Positions 33,046 to 45,000 are shown, counted from the stretch's first letter. The stretch is 64,000 bases of DNA from Lichina pygmaea (GCA_963422465.1 OY730173.1:3596001-3660000); one strand, 5' to 3'. Made by a program: numbers and translations. The notes: generated by a model from the sequence alone, not told the origin.

Positions 33046-33454
33046 TGTCACAGTTCTGGCCCAGTTGCATATCTGGCACAAGTCACGCACCTTGCCGGGA
33101 AGTTCTATCTGCACGCACCTTGCCGGGAAGTTCCATCTGCACTGTTGCCTGTTTGCTCTGCTATTGCCTTGTTGCATATCTGGCACAAGTCACACACCTT
33201 GCCGGGAAGTTCCATCTGCACGCACCTTGCCGGGAAGTTCCATCTGCACTGTTGCCTGTTTGCTCCGCTGTTGCCTGATCCCCTGCCTATAAGAACTTCT
33301 CCTGCTCCCCCAGCTTCTTCTCTTCTTTTCTCTTTTTCTTCCTTCCTTGTCTTTCGTCTTGTACATCAATCCAAGTCTCAAGTCTCAAGCCAAGTCAGGT
33401 CAAGGTTACCAAATCAGTTAGGCTTGAGTTCTGCTCTGCCATTGCCTTGTCACA
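33046..33454 (+). repeat. Gy3c 3' LTR with internal duplications
   Basis: 409 bp against 267-274 bp in the other copies. The excess is a repeated block (GCACCTTGCCGGGAAGTTCC four times, CATATCTGGCACAAGTCAC twice) at ~33063-33245. The right flank TGATC is Gy4 LTR sequence, so Gy3c was inserted into the Gy4 3' LTR. Confidence 0.88.
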
Positions 33455-33677
33455 TGATCAACAGATGTGGGGCTGCCAGATGTGGGCTATTGTAAGTAGT
33501 TGTTGTGATAGGACTTTACAATTACCCCCCCTCTAACATCATGGTCTCTTGTGATAGTGGCTGTTTCTGGTGACAAAGAGTCTTTGAATATTGCTGTCAG
33601 CAGCAGTTGCCAGTGGTTTGTTGGCAGTCTCTGTTGATTCCCCTATTTGTTGATAGTGGCAACATGTCAATTTTGGG

Positions 33678-33685
33678 TATAAAAG
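33678..33685 (+). promoter_or_regulatory. Antisense TATA box of Gy4
   Basis: TATAAAAG on the strand opposite gag, ~150 bp upstream of the ATG at 33831. The following sequence is C/T-rich, as at many fungal transcription starts. Confidence 0.45.
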
Positions 33686-33830
33686 GTGGCAATCACCTAT
33701 CCTTTTGTTCTGTTCTTCCTCTTCATACCACTTTGCTGACACTGTTTGCTGATCTCTTCTTCACTGATTTTTGCTGTCTGCTCTTGACAACTTCACATAG
33801 GTCTTCACTTGCCTCACCACTCCTGACATC

Positions 33831-34730
33831 ATGTTATTGCTTGTTTCCATCAACTCAAATCTGTCAGTTGGGATTGCTGTGATGTCTGTGTCACTGTCAC
33901 CACCTGCTTGTCCTTTGTCACCCAGTCTTCAGACTGTTCTGTGTATCACTCTGCAGGAGAGTGGATCCTTGTCTGAGCAGTACCATTGTGTCCAGAAACA
34001 CAGTCAGGAGTCTGATGTTTGGTGTGCCTGGTGCCTCAAGCACTACTCCAGCATGCAGGTAAGTGATGATCAGACACTGCATGTCTGTGTGCTGATGCAC
34101 ACACATAACAGCATGATGAAATGTGGCTGCTGCATCAGTTTGTTGAAAGATTATGTCCAAGTGTGCCTAGTTGCTGTCAAGTTGCTGGATTTGACACTGA
34201 CTTCCTATTAGGTGCTGCCACACCTGCAGTTTCTTGTGTGTAAGCTTCAGGGTGAGATGACAGAGCTGAACAGTCTTCAAGGGCTGTGCTATGACACTGA
34301 CTGCAAAGGCCAAGCTTGTGCATTGTGTGAAGCAGGACTGGGATGATTTTGACTGGCAGCACAAGCACTGGGTGAAAGACCACCACACAGACATGGAGGC
34401 TGTCACAAACCAGTCTTGCCTGTCAGTAAACCTCCCTGGCAGTGCCAGACCCCCATCACTTGTTTCCACCTTTTTGTCAGTTGTCAGCAGCCTGACCACT
34501 CCAACTTGCTGTGGCACCACCTTGATATTCAGCTTGCCCTTGCACCCCACCAGCTGACCTATTGTTGACTTCATCAACCAGTTGTCCCAGATGATAACAT
34601 AGCTAATTGAGCACTTTAACAATCTTGAGACATGTGTGGCAGCCTTGGAGGTGTTGGCTCAACAAGAAGGCAGCAATATAGATGTGGACATGGGCTTAGA
34701 CAACATGCCAACATGCCCTTGACAGCTCCC
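33831..34730 (+). pseudogene. Possible antisense gene of Gy4
   Basis: Open from ATG 33831 to 34211, with Cys-containing sequence (C-V-Q-K-H, W-C-A-W-C-L-K-H). A second frame (34291-34557, continuing past TGA and TAG to ~34722) ends with a helical-looking L-E-T-C-V-A-A-L-E-V-L. Possible introns (GTAAGT at 34059) may join them. Position and orientation parallel the antisense genes of Gy1 and Gy2, but I do not see the six-cysteine pattern. Low confidence that it is coding. Confidence 0.35.
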
Positions 34731-36923
34731 TTTCATTTTATTTTGTCAATTTGATACCTGTTCCCAGCACCTACACACCTGTTCCCAGCAGTAAAGCTTC
34801 ACCTGTGGCTGCTTGCACATGTCAACCTTATTAAAAACTGTAAAAAAAATCTTGTAAGAAAAAAACATCATAGCAAAAAGAGTGTTGACAACTTAGCACC
34901 ACCCTAGTGGCACCTTGTACCACTACCTTTGCCTCTGTGTGCAGGCCCCTCCAGCTTCCCTGGGTACTCCTTGTAGAACACATAATCACAGATTCATATC
35001 ACAGTAGTTGTTGCTGTCAATCTTCCACTTGCTATTGTATCATGTTTTTTTTCTGGCTACTTGTGTAGCTTGACTGGCCACTGGTGCAGACTGCCCAAGG
35101 TAGTCCTTTGTGAGAGTGTTCTCTCTTTGAAGACCTCAAACCAGATCCACTAGCACCAGAATACTATCAGTATAGACTGTTTCAGTCTTTGCACTCCATG
35201 ATATAAGAAACCAAGGCACCAGATGTTCTAGTCCACCTTGGCCAGTGACCACCAAGCTGTTGCTTGCACCACCCTGGCTTCCTACCTTATCGTAGTTAGC
35301 CAGTTGATCCCAGACTCCACTGGTTCCCCAAAGGATACTTCTGTAGTTGTGCACCCCAAAGGCAATTCTTGTTTTCATGCCCCACCCTCAGGCTCCCAGG
35401 GTGTGGATCCTCTTGCCTGACAGATCACTTTGCAGAATCATGTCTCCCCAATAGTGAGCAACATCCTCAACCATCTGTCCCACTGCAGCTGTCAGCCACA
35501 AGTTGTTATCCCTTACATGTCTAGTGACATTAGCTTGTGATTCTTCCAGATTGCGCAGTCTGTGGCCTGATAGTTTGCTGATCTGTATTCAAAGCACAGG
35601 TTCCCTTACTTCCTGTGTTCTTGCTCTTGAGGCAGCAACAGCTTGCGCACTCTGTGAACTCTAGGACTGCAGTCTTGGTTATTCAGTCAGTTGTCTGGCC
35701 ACAACTCTCCATCAGTTGGACATGAGTACATGTTGGCAGGTGCTTGAACTCTGTTGTACAGGTGTGAACTCCTGGAGTATAGCTTTTGTGCTAATTCTCC
35801 TGCCCACAGCTCTGACTCACTGTTGTACTGACAATACCCAGAGGTTGACAGAAGTCTGTAGCCTTCTGAGAATAGTCTTGAGTCAGACCAGTAGCTTCTC
35901 TTCCAGTTATTGGTGTATGACTCCAGGTGCAGTGCTCAGCTTGTCACTTCCTCAAGAGTCTGTGGCATATTATAATCTCAAGTTATCTTGTGTTGGAGGT
36001 CTGGCAGCAGTTTGATCAGAAGTTCTTTAGTGTGTTCCACATCTGACTTCAGCCCCAGGTCTTTGCTGAGCCTGTCCAGATAGTTGACAAAGTCTTGCAC
36101 TGACTGTCTGGGTTACTGATAGGTGGTGTCATACTTTTGCAGTGCTGTAAGCTCTCTGTTTGTCAGATACTCAAATTGATCCTTGAGAAGACTTTTGTAT
36201 TAGTCCCAAGTTATTGTCTCTATTTTGCCTTTCTTGTAACAGATCTGTATCACACTCTCAATAGCTCTATCAAGGTACTGCATTGCTTTGAGAACTATCT
36301 TCTTATTGTCTATAACCTCTGAGATCTCAAAACCCAGCTCACATTGATACAGGTATTTCTGCAGTTCTTGTGCACTTCTCCCAGAGTACTTCATGATACC
36401 CCTAAGCTTGAAATCCCCCCTGTATGTCTGGGTAGTTGATGTCCCTGCCTGGGACAGTCCCATGACTATGTCACTGTGGACCAGCTTATTTACAGCCAGT
36501 CCTACATATCTGCTGTCTCCCAGCCCTATGGCTTCAGTTGTGACCCAGTGACTAAGCACCTGTAGTTCAACCCACCTTGCTATAAGGTTTGACTGCTTGT
36601 CAAGTGCCTTCTTTCTGCACTCAAGCTTCTTGAGTTTCTCTGTCAGTGACAAGAGAGTTCTATCACTATACCTGAGAGTGCTGTGTTTATCTGTGACAAT
36701 CTCCTCTGACACACACTTCTGTCCCACATCTCCACTGTTGTGCAGTGGTGATACTGCCTCTCTGGTGAGAGATTGTCCCCCCCCCTGCTGGAGGGAGTCC
36801 TTCTTCTGGATGGCTGGGAGGTGCTGGCCTTTGGTCAGCCAGATCCATCATTTCATCATCTTGTTGTGACAATTCACCAGAAGTCCTCTTGCCACAAAGA
36901 GCTCTGCCTGAGCCAGTCATCAT
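34731..36923 (-). pseudogene. gag: Gy4 gag
   Basis: ATG at ~36921-36923. The N-terminal Pro-rich segment is followed by a frame change at a run of nine C (36777-36785). The capsid-like core lies at ~36200-36720 (Y-L-Y-Q-C-E-L-G, W-D-x-Y-K-S-L-L) and continues through several stops (Q-D-F-V-N-Y-L-D-R-L at ~36085) to at least ~35140. No zinc knuckle or pol is seen; 34731-35130 contains only A/T-rich decayed sequence. Confidence 0.6.
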
Positions 36924-36967
36924 GAACAGACTGCTTCTCTTTTCAGTGAGAGGAAAGTGAACAAAAC

Positions 36968-37318
36968 TGTGAGAACATTACCAGCAGTGTGCTCAGGATG
37001 ACTGCTCAGTGGAAAGGATTGAGTGGTTGCTAGAATTGTTTGCTAGTCTCCAAAGAGAACAGCAAGAGCAGCTCTATATACTATAGAGCTGAGAACAGAG
37101 CATCTAGCTAAGTGACCCCAACTAATCTCCAAGCCACTGCACAGCTGTCTCAAGTAGCCAGCTAGTCATGGCTGGTTGCAGCTGGCTTGTGTTGGCTATG
37201 CAGGTTGGAGCTGTATTCCTCTGTTGGTTATGTGAGTAGAGCCGCATCACGTGATCAACAGATGTGAGACTGCCAGATGTGGGCTATTGTAAGTAGTTGT
37301 TGTGACAGGACCTTACAA
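36968..37318 (-). repeat. Gy4 5' LTR
   Basis: The outer end is TGTAAGGTCC on the minus strand. The inner end is set tentatively at ...TCTCACA (36968), since the 3' LTR is too short to compare. A palindromic TATAGTATATAG stretch lies at ~37073-37086. Confidence 0.55.
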
Positions 37319-38199
37319 AAGATGTCTTGACAGATTATCACACAAGTCAGCATCACATGTGTATTAGGCAACCTCCTACACATAATAGAAAGCAGAATAA
37401 GGTGCTTTTTGTAGGACAAGACACAGAATAAGACACCTGTCACACAATAGCAAGCACAATAAGGCATCTGGCTATTCTATCCCAATGTCTAGATAGTTTT
37501 TTTTTCATCAGTCAGCAACTGATAGTTACTATTCAACATTCTATAGATAATAGAGGACATCCCAATAGTGAGAACCTGTCTGGCAGAGTCAGGTGTGTGT
37601 TGCTTAGCCTACTGTAATTGATAGCTATCATCTAGATGTTTTTTTGACTAGTAGCTGCTATCTTCTGAGTGCCTACTACAAGACATCTAGATGCCACTTA
37701 TCACCTGATGGCAGCTGGCAACTAGCTTTCCTTAGTATGGAACTGACTTCATCTGATAGTTTTGATAGTGCCCAATAGTGTAAATAACAGTGTTTTTTTA
37801 CTTTGGTATCCCAGGTGTCCTGGGCACCCTACACCACAATATGTAAATTCTGTTTTTGCTGATGAACATAGAGCTGTTTCTACAAAGAATGTTCTCTACT
37901 ATTACAAAGTAGAAGATCATTGAGGTTACTTCTACAGTGTGGGTAAACATTTCTCAAGCTTATCTAGATTTATTGATTAAGTTGATACCTTGTTATATCA
38001 AGACTGTCATCAAAGCTCAGAGGTAGTATACAAAGTACTAATTCTACCACTGCTTATTCTCAAGACTATTGTTAGCCCCACCAAATCCTACATAGCTTTG
38101 CTAAGTCAACAAGTACTCAGTTCAATTTTGCCTGGTAACAGGAACTGGAGAGTGCACTCAAACATTCACAATCTAACTGTAGGATGGCAAGAGAGAAGG
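37319..38199. other. Anonymous A/T-rich DNA, no gene seen
   Basis: 881 bp between Gy4 and the Gy1b target site. Homopolymer runs and short repeats (TAGATG, AATAAGGCA) occur, with no ORF, RNA or TE motif that I recognise. It is contiguous with 50855 onward once Gy1b is removed, so it belongs to the NOP10 upstream region. Confidence 0.6.
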
Positions 38200-38556
38200 T
38201 GTTAAAGGCCGGGCCGGGTTCACACAGAAGGTGGCTCAGTCTGTTGCTTTGTGGGGCGGATTCTAGACAGGGACTCGGTAGAGGAATAGACAGGTGGGGT
38301 AACTCTCCTGTGCTATTGTCTCAGTACGATGAGTTTGTATTGTGTGTTCAGCCTGGAGAGCTAATCCCTCCGGGCCCTTTGGGGGGTCTTTATACAGATG
38401 CCCCAAGAGGGGGGGTCTCCTTGAGGGGTATCATCCTTTTGTGTGGACAAGCTCCTCGCTTAGCTTCTGCTCGTCCACCGGATCAGTCGGATGTTGTTCC
38501 GCATGACTAACACTCCTCCCTCGCTTACCTGGGCTGTTCTGGCCTAGGCCTTAACA
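38200..38556 (-). repeat. Gy1b 3' LTR
   Basis: 357 bp, TGTTAAAGG...CCTTAACA, with a G-run and CTTTATACAG at ~38386-38396 oriented toward the antisense ORF. Confidence 0.93.
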
Positions 38557-38617
38557 CTATCCCCTCCCTCCAAGAGTTCTGTCCCCAGATCCTTTTTGTT
38601 CCTGCTCCTCTTTTGTC

Positions 38618-39190
38618 ATGAACCAAAGCCAGACAACTTGAACTTGTCGTCGTGGTTTTCTTTCTTGTCGTATTGGCAAAATAGGCAAGGAATCGAAAAT
38701 CGCATGCGGTGCTTGTTGTCGCAACCACGCCCAGTGTGTTGTGAGCTCCACATCATCTTTTTGTTGTCGGTGTGTTGAGAAGGGTTGTCGCTGCAACCTT
38801 CATCTCTCGGAATCAGAATGGAAGAAGATGGAACTTGAGCGTGAGCAGCTCAAGACTCAGTTGTGGGAGACTGATGACCAATTGTCAAAGTTGCTTCCCT
38901 GGCAGATCTGCCTCCGCTGGCAGCTGGGTCATCTCTCACAGAAGAAGGCTGATACCATCTGTCGTGAGCTGTCCGCCATCAAGGATCAGGAATCCCTTGA
39001 TGCTCAGGAACAGGAGGCTCTCCGCGTTATCTGCGAACAGGAGGCCAGTCAGGCTGCTGCTCCACTGTCCTTTGAGGACATCTTCTCTTCAGAGGCTTTG
39101 GCTTCTCTCGAGCTGTTGTCTCTGTCAGACCTGGTCGCTGTGGGTTTGCTTGGTGGTAATCCACCAGCTTCTGGTTCATCGCAGAGCTGA
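38618..39190 (+). pseudogene. Antisense Zn2Cys6-like ORF of Gy1b, one early stop
   Basis: Homologue of the Gy1a antisense protein. ATG at 38618 and a TGA at codon 8 (38639-38641), where the Gy1a frame has no stop; the frame is then open to 39190. It keeps C-x2-C-x6-C-x8-C-x2-C-x6-C, the S-E-S-E-W-K-K-M-E-L helix and F-S-S-E-A-L-A-S-L-E near the C-terminus. Its last 164 nt overlap the end of pol on the other strand. Conservation despite clear sequence divergence argues for selection on this frame. Confidence 0.72.
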
Positions 39191-39980
39191 AGTTTTCAGT
39201 TAGTTCCCACAAATTCTCCTCTTCGTCAAATTCTAACCACTTCACCAGGTACTCAGTTTTCTGTCTGTTTCTTCGACTATCCAGGATTCTTTCAACATCG
39301 TACTCTTCTTTGTCATCCTTGAAGTTCCATTCTGTCTTGATTTCTGTGTTGCTGGGTGCTGGTTCAAGCAGCAAGACATGGAATACTCAGTGTATCCTTG
39401 CTTTTTGTGGTAGTCTCAGTCGATAGTTGACCTTCCCAGTACACTTCTCAATTTTGAATGGTCTGATTCGTACATGATCCAGCTTTTTGCTTGGTCGCTT
39501 TGAGCGCAGGTTTTTTGTTGATAGGTAGACCTTATCCCCCCTTTCCAGGGTTGGTCCCTTCAACCTTTTGTCATGTAGTCAGCGGGCGGTGGTGTTCTGG
39601 GCACAGTCAATTGTTGTTTTCATTATCTCGTGCATAGCAGCAAGTTTGCTAACATCAACAACATTGCCTTCTGCTGTTGCCTGCCATCAGGGGTTTCTTC
39701 TGTAGTTCGCAAAGAATAGTGTTGTCCCTGTCACACTATGTTGCTGGTCATTGTACGCAAACTGGGCTATTGGTAGCAGTTCCACCCAGTTATCCTGCTG
39801 GTGGTTGACGTAGTGTTGTAGATACTGCTCCATTGTCTGGTTTGTCCACTCAGTTTGTCTGTCAGTTTGTGGGTGGTAGGCTGTTGACATCCTTGTATCA
39901 ATGCCAAGTTGCCTTGTCCACGTGTTCCAGAATTTCAAGGTGAAGAGTTTGTCTTGATCTGAGATAATTGTCTTTGGTAG
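39027..39980 (-). pseudogene. pol: Gy1b integrase C-terminus and chromodomain
   Basis: The minus strand encodes the integrase core end (I-I-S-D-Q-D-K-L at ~39950, the T-D-R-Q-T-E region at ~39850) and the chromodomain-like Y-L-V-K-W-L-E-F-D (~39240), ending near 39027. Several in-frame stops. Joined to 46523 before the insertion of Gy2a. Confidence 0.87.
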
Positions 39981-40580
39981 TGTTACGACCCAGGGATGGG
40001 AGCCACTCATTTATAGGCAATCAGGCCACGGGCCAGGCAAGAGGACACCATGGAAGTCAAGTGACCAACCAACAAGGGGTCACGTGACTGTCGAGACACA
40101 CACGGAAGTCTTGACACATGATGCATGAAGCATCAAGACAATCTCACCAGTCTTGAAGCAGGGTGCATGAAGCATCAAGACAATCTCACCCGTCTTGACG
40201 CAGGATGCATGAAGCATCGAGACAATCTCACCTGTCTCGACGCAGGGTGCATAACATAGTGGGACTGTCAAGACAATCTCACCTGTCTCGACGTCGAGAC
40301 TGTCAAGACAATCTTGATTGTCTTGACAGGCCAGCACTATATAGTCCGGTGATAGTTCCCTTATGGAACGATCGTCTTCAACTCATGTTGTGATCCAGAC
40401 AACTAGATCTACTTCAATACAATCCTTTTGTACGAAGCCGTTGATCAGGTGTCACCACCACCACGTTCCACCAAACCCCTTCGCACTCCTTGACACTCCT
40501 CTCCTGTGAGAACCAACCCGCCTTCCACCTCTCGCCCTAATCCTATACTCGGATAGGACAGTACGGTACAGACCGCAACA
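39981..40580 (+). repeat. Gy2a 5' LTR
   Basis: TGTTACGACC...CCGCAACA. It holds about four imperfect ~42-bp units (40110-40300), then a palindrome TGTCAAGACAAT-CTTG-ATTGTCTTGACA (40301-40328) immediately before the TATA motif CTATATAG (~40337). Near its outer edge ATTTATAGGC gives a TATAAAT box on the opposite strand. Confidence 0.93.
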
Positions 40581-40598
40581 CTTTGAAGACTCTCAAGG

Positions 40599-42098
40599 AT
40601 GAGTACCTCAGGAGCAACCAACCCCAACTTCCCAGATGGAAAGATTAGCGTCGCCAAGCCAGACCTGTTCTACGGCGAAAGAAACAAGGTTGACGACTGG
40701 CTCATGCAACTCCAAGTCTACTTTCAATTCCAACCAGAGACGAAGCTGCCTAAGGAAAAGTAGCCCCTCTTTGCAACCACTTACATGAGAGGCAATGCTT
40801 ATCGATGGATCAAACCCTACGTCAACAAACATCTCTCAGGAAACAGAGACCACGACAGCACATCAGAATGGATGACGAAATGGACGCAATTCAAGGACAA
40901 GATCAAAAGAATCCTTGGACTATCTAATGAAGACAAAGTGGCTATACGAATGATCCAGCACATCAAGCAACAACGCTCAGCCGCAGAGTACACCACGCAG
41001 TTCAAACAATACTCAGTACTGACTGATTGGGATGACGACGCCCTGATAGTCATGTACTGACGTGGACTCAAGGAAAACATGAAGGATGAAATTACCTTCG
41101 ACAGACGAGTGGTCGACACACTGGACAAGCTCATCGCACAAGCAATCAACATCGATGACAAACTATTCAAGCGAGCAATGGAGAAACACCACGACAGAGG
41201 ATACAGCCGCCCTGCATGGCATGTGAGCAACCACTACAAGCTGCCTAACAAGACACCACCACATGATCCATATGGCTATGCACCCATGGAACTGGATGCA
41301 GTCCACCACAAGGGAAGGTTCACGAAGGGAAGGAACAACAAAAAAGGGAAAGCACTGAAGTGCTATGCCTGTGGCAAGCTAGGCCACATAGCGAAAGACT
41401 GTCGTTCAAAGAACAAGGTGCACCGACAGCAACTTAATACACTTGACGGAGACTGGAATGTCATCAAGCCAGAGGACCCACCAGGAGAGGCTCAGCTATC
41501 CCTCAAACAATGGGACGACTACGATCAGATATTGGAAGCAGCCCACCAACTGGCAACATCAGGAGGCAAGGACCTACCAGAACTAACAGGTCAGGACAAG
41601 GGACAGGAGCCCTTAACCACCTCTGATGGGGACCGAGACAAACCCACGTCTATCAAAGAAGAAATACCACAAGGAAGCTATGCTTACAGCATGGACCCAC
41701 GAAATCTACGGCACGGCGAACTACAGTGGAGGTTTTGCACAAAGCACTACTGCACCTACCACGAACAACTACGAAGGTACAGAGGATATTCACCCTACCA
41801 CGCCACCTGCCACAAGCATTGGGTCAATTGCGAGAAGGATGCGTGTGAGATCCACCTTTGGGACAAACGCCAACACACTGCATTCCCCGGGCACACACAT
41901 GATTGGCACGAACACCTCATGTTCCTACAGCAAGGCAACAACCACAACTGCTACGTCAACAATTGGCAGTACTGCCTCAAGCCTGGATGTGACAAGCATC
42001 AGCAAGACAAATTCATGAACGGATTCCTCAGAACTGATGGGAATGGCTGGACCTATTGCCCAGTCAGTGGTAAGACACTTTGATCAGGAAAAGACTGA
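40599..42098 (+). pseudogene. gag: Gy2a gag
   Basis: ATG at 40599, 18 bp after the LTR. Capsid-like region with W-I-K-P-Y (~40807) and Y-T-T-Q-F-K-Q-Y (~40989); zinc knuckle C-Y-A-C-x4-H-x4-C at ~41362. Then three W-x2-C-x4-C-x2-H motifs (~41727, ~41820, ~41961). Stops: TAG 40761 (TGG in two other copies), TGA 41058 (shared with Gy2b) and TGA 42081 (CGA in Gy2b). The natural stop, also present in Gy2b, is TGA at 42096-42098; pol overlaps in the -1 frame. Confidence 0.87.
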
Positions 42099-45000
42099 AC
42101 TCCCTTGTCAAGGGGCGACATCGGGAGCTCAACAACATGACCCCTAGCAACGCAAAGCACCTGCGATTGCCTGTGTCACTACACACCAACACGCCAGTAC
42201 GGACATACACACTTGTTGACTCTGGAGCCAGTGGAAACTACATTTCAAGACAACTTTACGACACCCTCAGCACTGGAAGGAGACGCAAGCAGCAGCCCTA
42301 TCAGCTCACGATGGCAAATGGACAGACAGAGCTAGTCTGCCATGAGACACAGCCAATGGAAATAGTTACCGGACACCATGCTGAAAGGATCCACCTTGAT
42401 ATTGTTGAGTTGGCCACTCAGGATATCTATTTGGGGATGCCTTGGCTAAAGAAGCACAACCCAGTTGTTAACTGGAAGACAGGAGTACTCACGTTTAGGA
42501 ACTGCACTAACAACACAGCTTGGACCTGTTACCAGCCGCAGAAGGTGTGGACAGATGAGGGAAGGAGTCCTCAGTGGAACCTCACTGACAGAAAGGACAA
42601 CTCTCAAGAGAAGAGGTCCGCCTCGACAGGCACACTCCGGAACCAGGTGGCCAAACAGTCAGAGATGAAGAGAGAGGAAGTTGTTAACCCTCTGGAGATC
42701 TCTGAAGAGTACCGACCTGGGTATGATAACCTCTTTCAGGAAGAGACAACGACAGCAGCGTTGCCTAAGCACCAACCTTGGGATCATGAGATCAAGTTGC
42801 AACCAGGGACAGAGCCAGGATTTGGACCAATTTACCAGTTATCAGAGAAAGAGCTCCAAGTACTTCACGAGTACCTGGAGGAAAACCTGAAAAAGGGTTT
42901 CATTCAAGAATCTCAATCGCCAGCAGGATACCCGATACTATTTGCACCAAAGAAAGACAGAAGTCTTCGACTTTGTGTGGACTACAGGAAACTCAACAAC
43001 ATTACCATCAAGAACTGATATCTGTTGCCAAATGCGAACGAATTGTGAGACAGGATCAGTCAAGCTACAATCTTTACCAAGCTGGACTTGAAAGGAGCAT
43101 ACAACCTGATACGCATGAAAAAAGGAGAAGAATGGAAGACAGCCTTCAGAACCTGATACGGACACTACAAGTATCTGGTTATGCCATTCGGACTCACAAA
43201 CACACCAGCAACATGTCAAGCATTGATCAACAACATCATCAGAGCACACCTGGACCAAACAGCTATCGCCTACCTGGACGACATTCTTGTCTACTCGAAC
43301 ACGCAACAGGAACATACCAAACATGTGAAGGATGTTCTACAATGCCTACAAGAGGCAGGGCTCAAGCTCAACCCAAAGAAATGCGAGTTCAACAAACTGG
43401 AAGTTGAATTCCTTGGATACATCATAGGGATTGAAGGGATCAAGATTGACCCTGAGAAAATCAAAGCGATTCAGCAATGGCCAACACTGACATCAGTTAA
43501 GGAAGTACAAGCCTTCCTAGGATTTGCCAACTTCAACTGACAGTTCATCAAGAACTACTCACAGATGGCAACACCACTGACGGAACTCACGAAGAAGGAC
43601 GTGGAGTACCGGTGGACGGAGAGACAACAAAAAGCATTCCAACAGCTCAAGGACGCTTGCGCCAAGGAACCAGTTCTCCTCAACTTCAAGACAGGCCAAC
43701 CGACACAAATCAAGACAGACGCTTCAGATCAGGCAGTGGGAGCATGTCTATGCCAACAGGCAGACGGCAAGTGGCACCCAGTTGCCTACTACTCACGCAA
43801 AATGTCACAAGCGGAACGAAACTATGATATCCACGATAAAGAGCTACTGGCAGTCGTCAACGCACTTGAACACTGGAGAGTGTACGCGGAAAGCAGTTCC
43901 GAACTCACCATTCTCACAGACCACAAGAATCTGACAACGTTCACGACAACCAAGAAGCTGAACAGACGGCAAGTCAGATGGGCTGAACTCCTAGGGCAAC
44001 ACAAGTTCAAGATCTTGTACACCCCTGGACAAGACAATAGGAGAGCAGACACACTAAGCTGACGAAAAGACCACATGGAAGATGATGAACGCCAAGGAAC
44101 GATCTTACAGCAGGACCAGCAAGGAAACCTGGTACCTCAACCACAGATCAACAAGCTCACGGCAGAAGACACTGAAGAACTAATAAGGAACTACCACGAT
44201 AATCCAGCACATGGTCACCCAGGAATCACCAAAACCACAGACCTGATCCAACAGGCAGGGAACAATGTCATCAATCTCTGACAACACGTCACAAGCTACA
44301 TCAACAAATGTCTACTATGCCAGAAAAACAAGCATGGAAGACACAAGCCATATGGAGAAGGACACCCGAACACAATACCGAGAGGCCTGTGGGAAGATGT
44401 GTCAATGGACTTCATCACAAAGCTACCCAAGTCCAAAGACCCAGTCACAGGAATCACCTACGACTCAATTATGGTGATTGTGGACAGATTCACAAAATAC
44501 CTAATAGTGGTACCATTCAAGGAAACCCACACAGCAGAGCAGTTGGGACACCTTCTACTGGACAGATTGGTCAGGGACCACAGAGTTCCAATCACAGTCA
44601 TTACTGACAGAGACAAACTCTTCACATCCAACTACTAGAAAACAATCAGTGCAGCCATGGAAACAAAACCCAAGATGTCTACAGCCTACCACCCACGAAC
44701 TGACGGCCAGACAGAGCAAGCAAACCAAGTCCTGGAGACTTATTTGCGGCATTACATCAACCAGACCCACAGCAATTGGGTACAATTATTACCAGTGGCA
44801 CAGCTGGCAATCAACCAGCACAGATCAGACTCAACAAAGGAATCGCTATTCTTTGCCAATTTTGGACAACACGCAAACATCAGAATGCCAAGCAGAGCTT
44901 CACCAAACGCGGAGAAAGCACTCCAACATGACAAGCTCCTACGACAAACGCACACGATGATGAGGCATTACCTTCAAGAGACCTCAGAAAAGATGCAACG

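Larger units (their letters stand above)
33455..37318 (-). mobile_element. Gy4, gag-only LTR element (-)
   Basis: The same ~66-bp sequence (TGATCAACAGATGTG...GTCCTTTACA-type end) occurs at 33455-33520 and 37252-37318. The left one is a 3' LTR truncated by Gy3c, preceded on the minus strand by the polypurine tract AGAGGGGGGG (33525-33535). The right one is the outer end of the 5' LTR. Between them the minus strand holds gag but no RT, RNase H or integrase motif, so the element looks non-autonomous. Confidence 0.7.

Noticed and set aside
42074-42098. A -1 slippery heptamer at the Gy2 gag-pol overlap
   Set aside because: Pol is in the -1 frame, but no X-XXY-YYZ sequence is in register with gag; only A-AAA-GAC is present.
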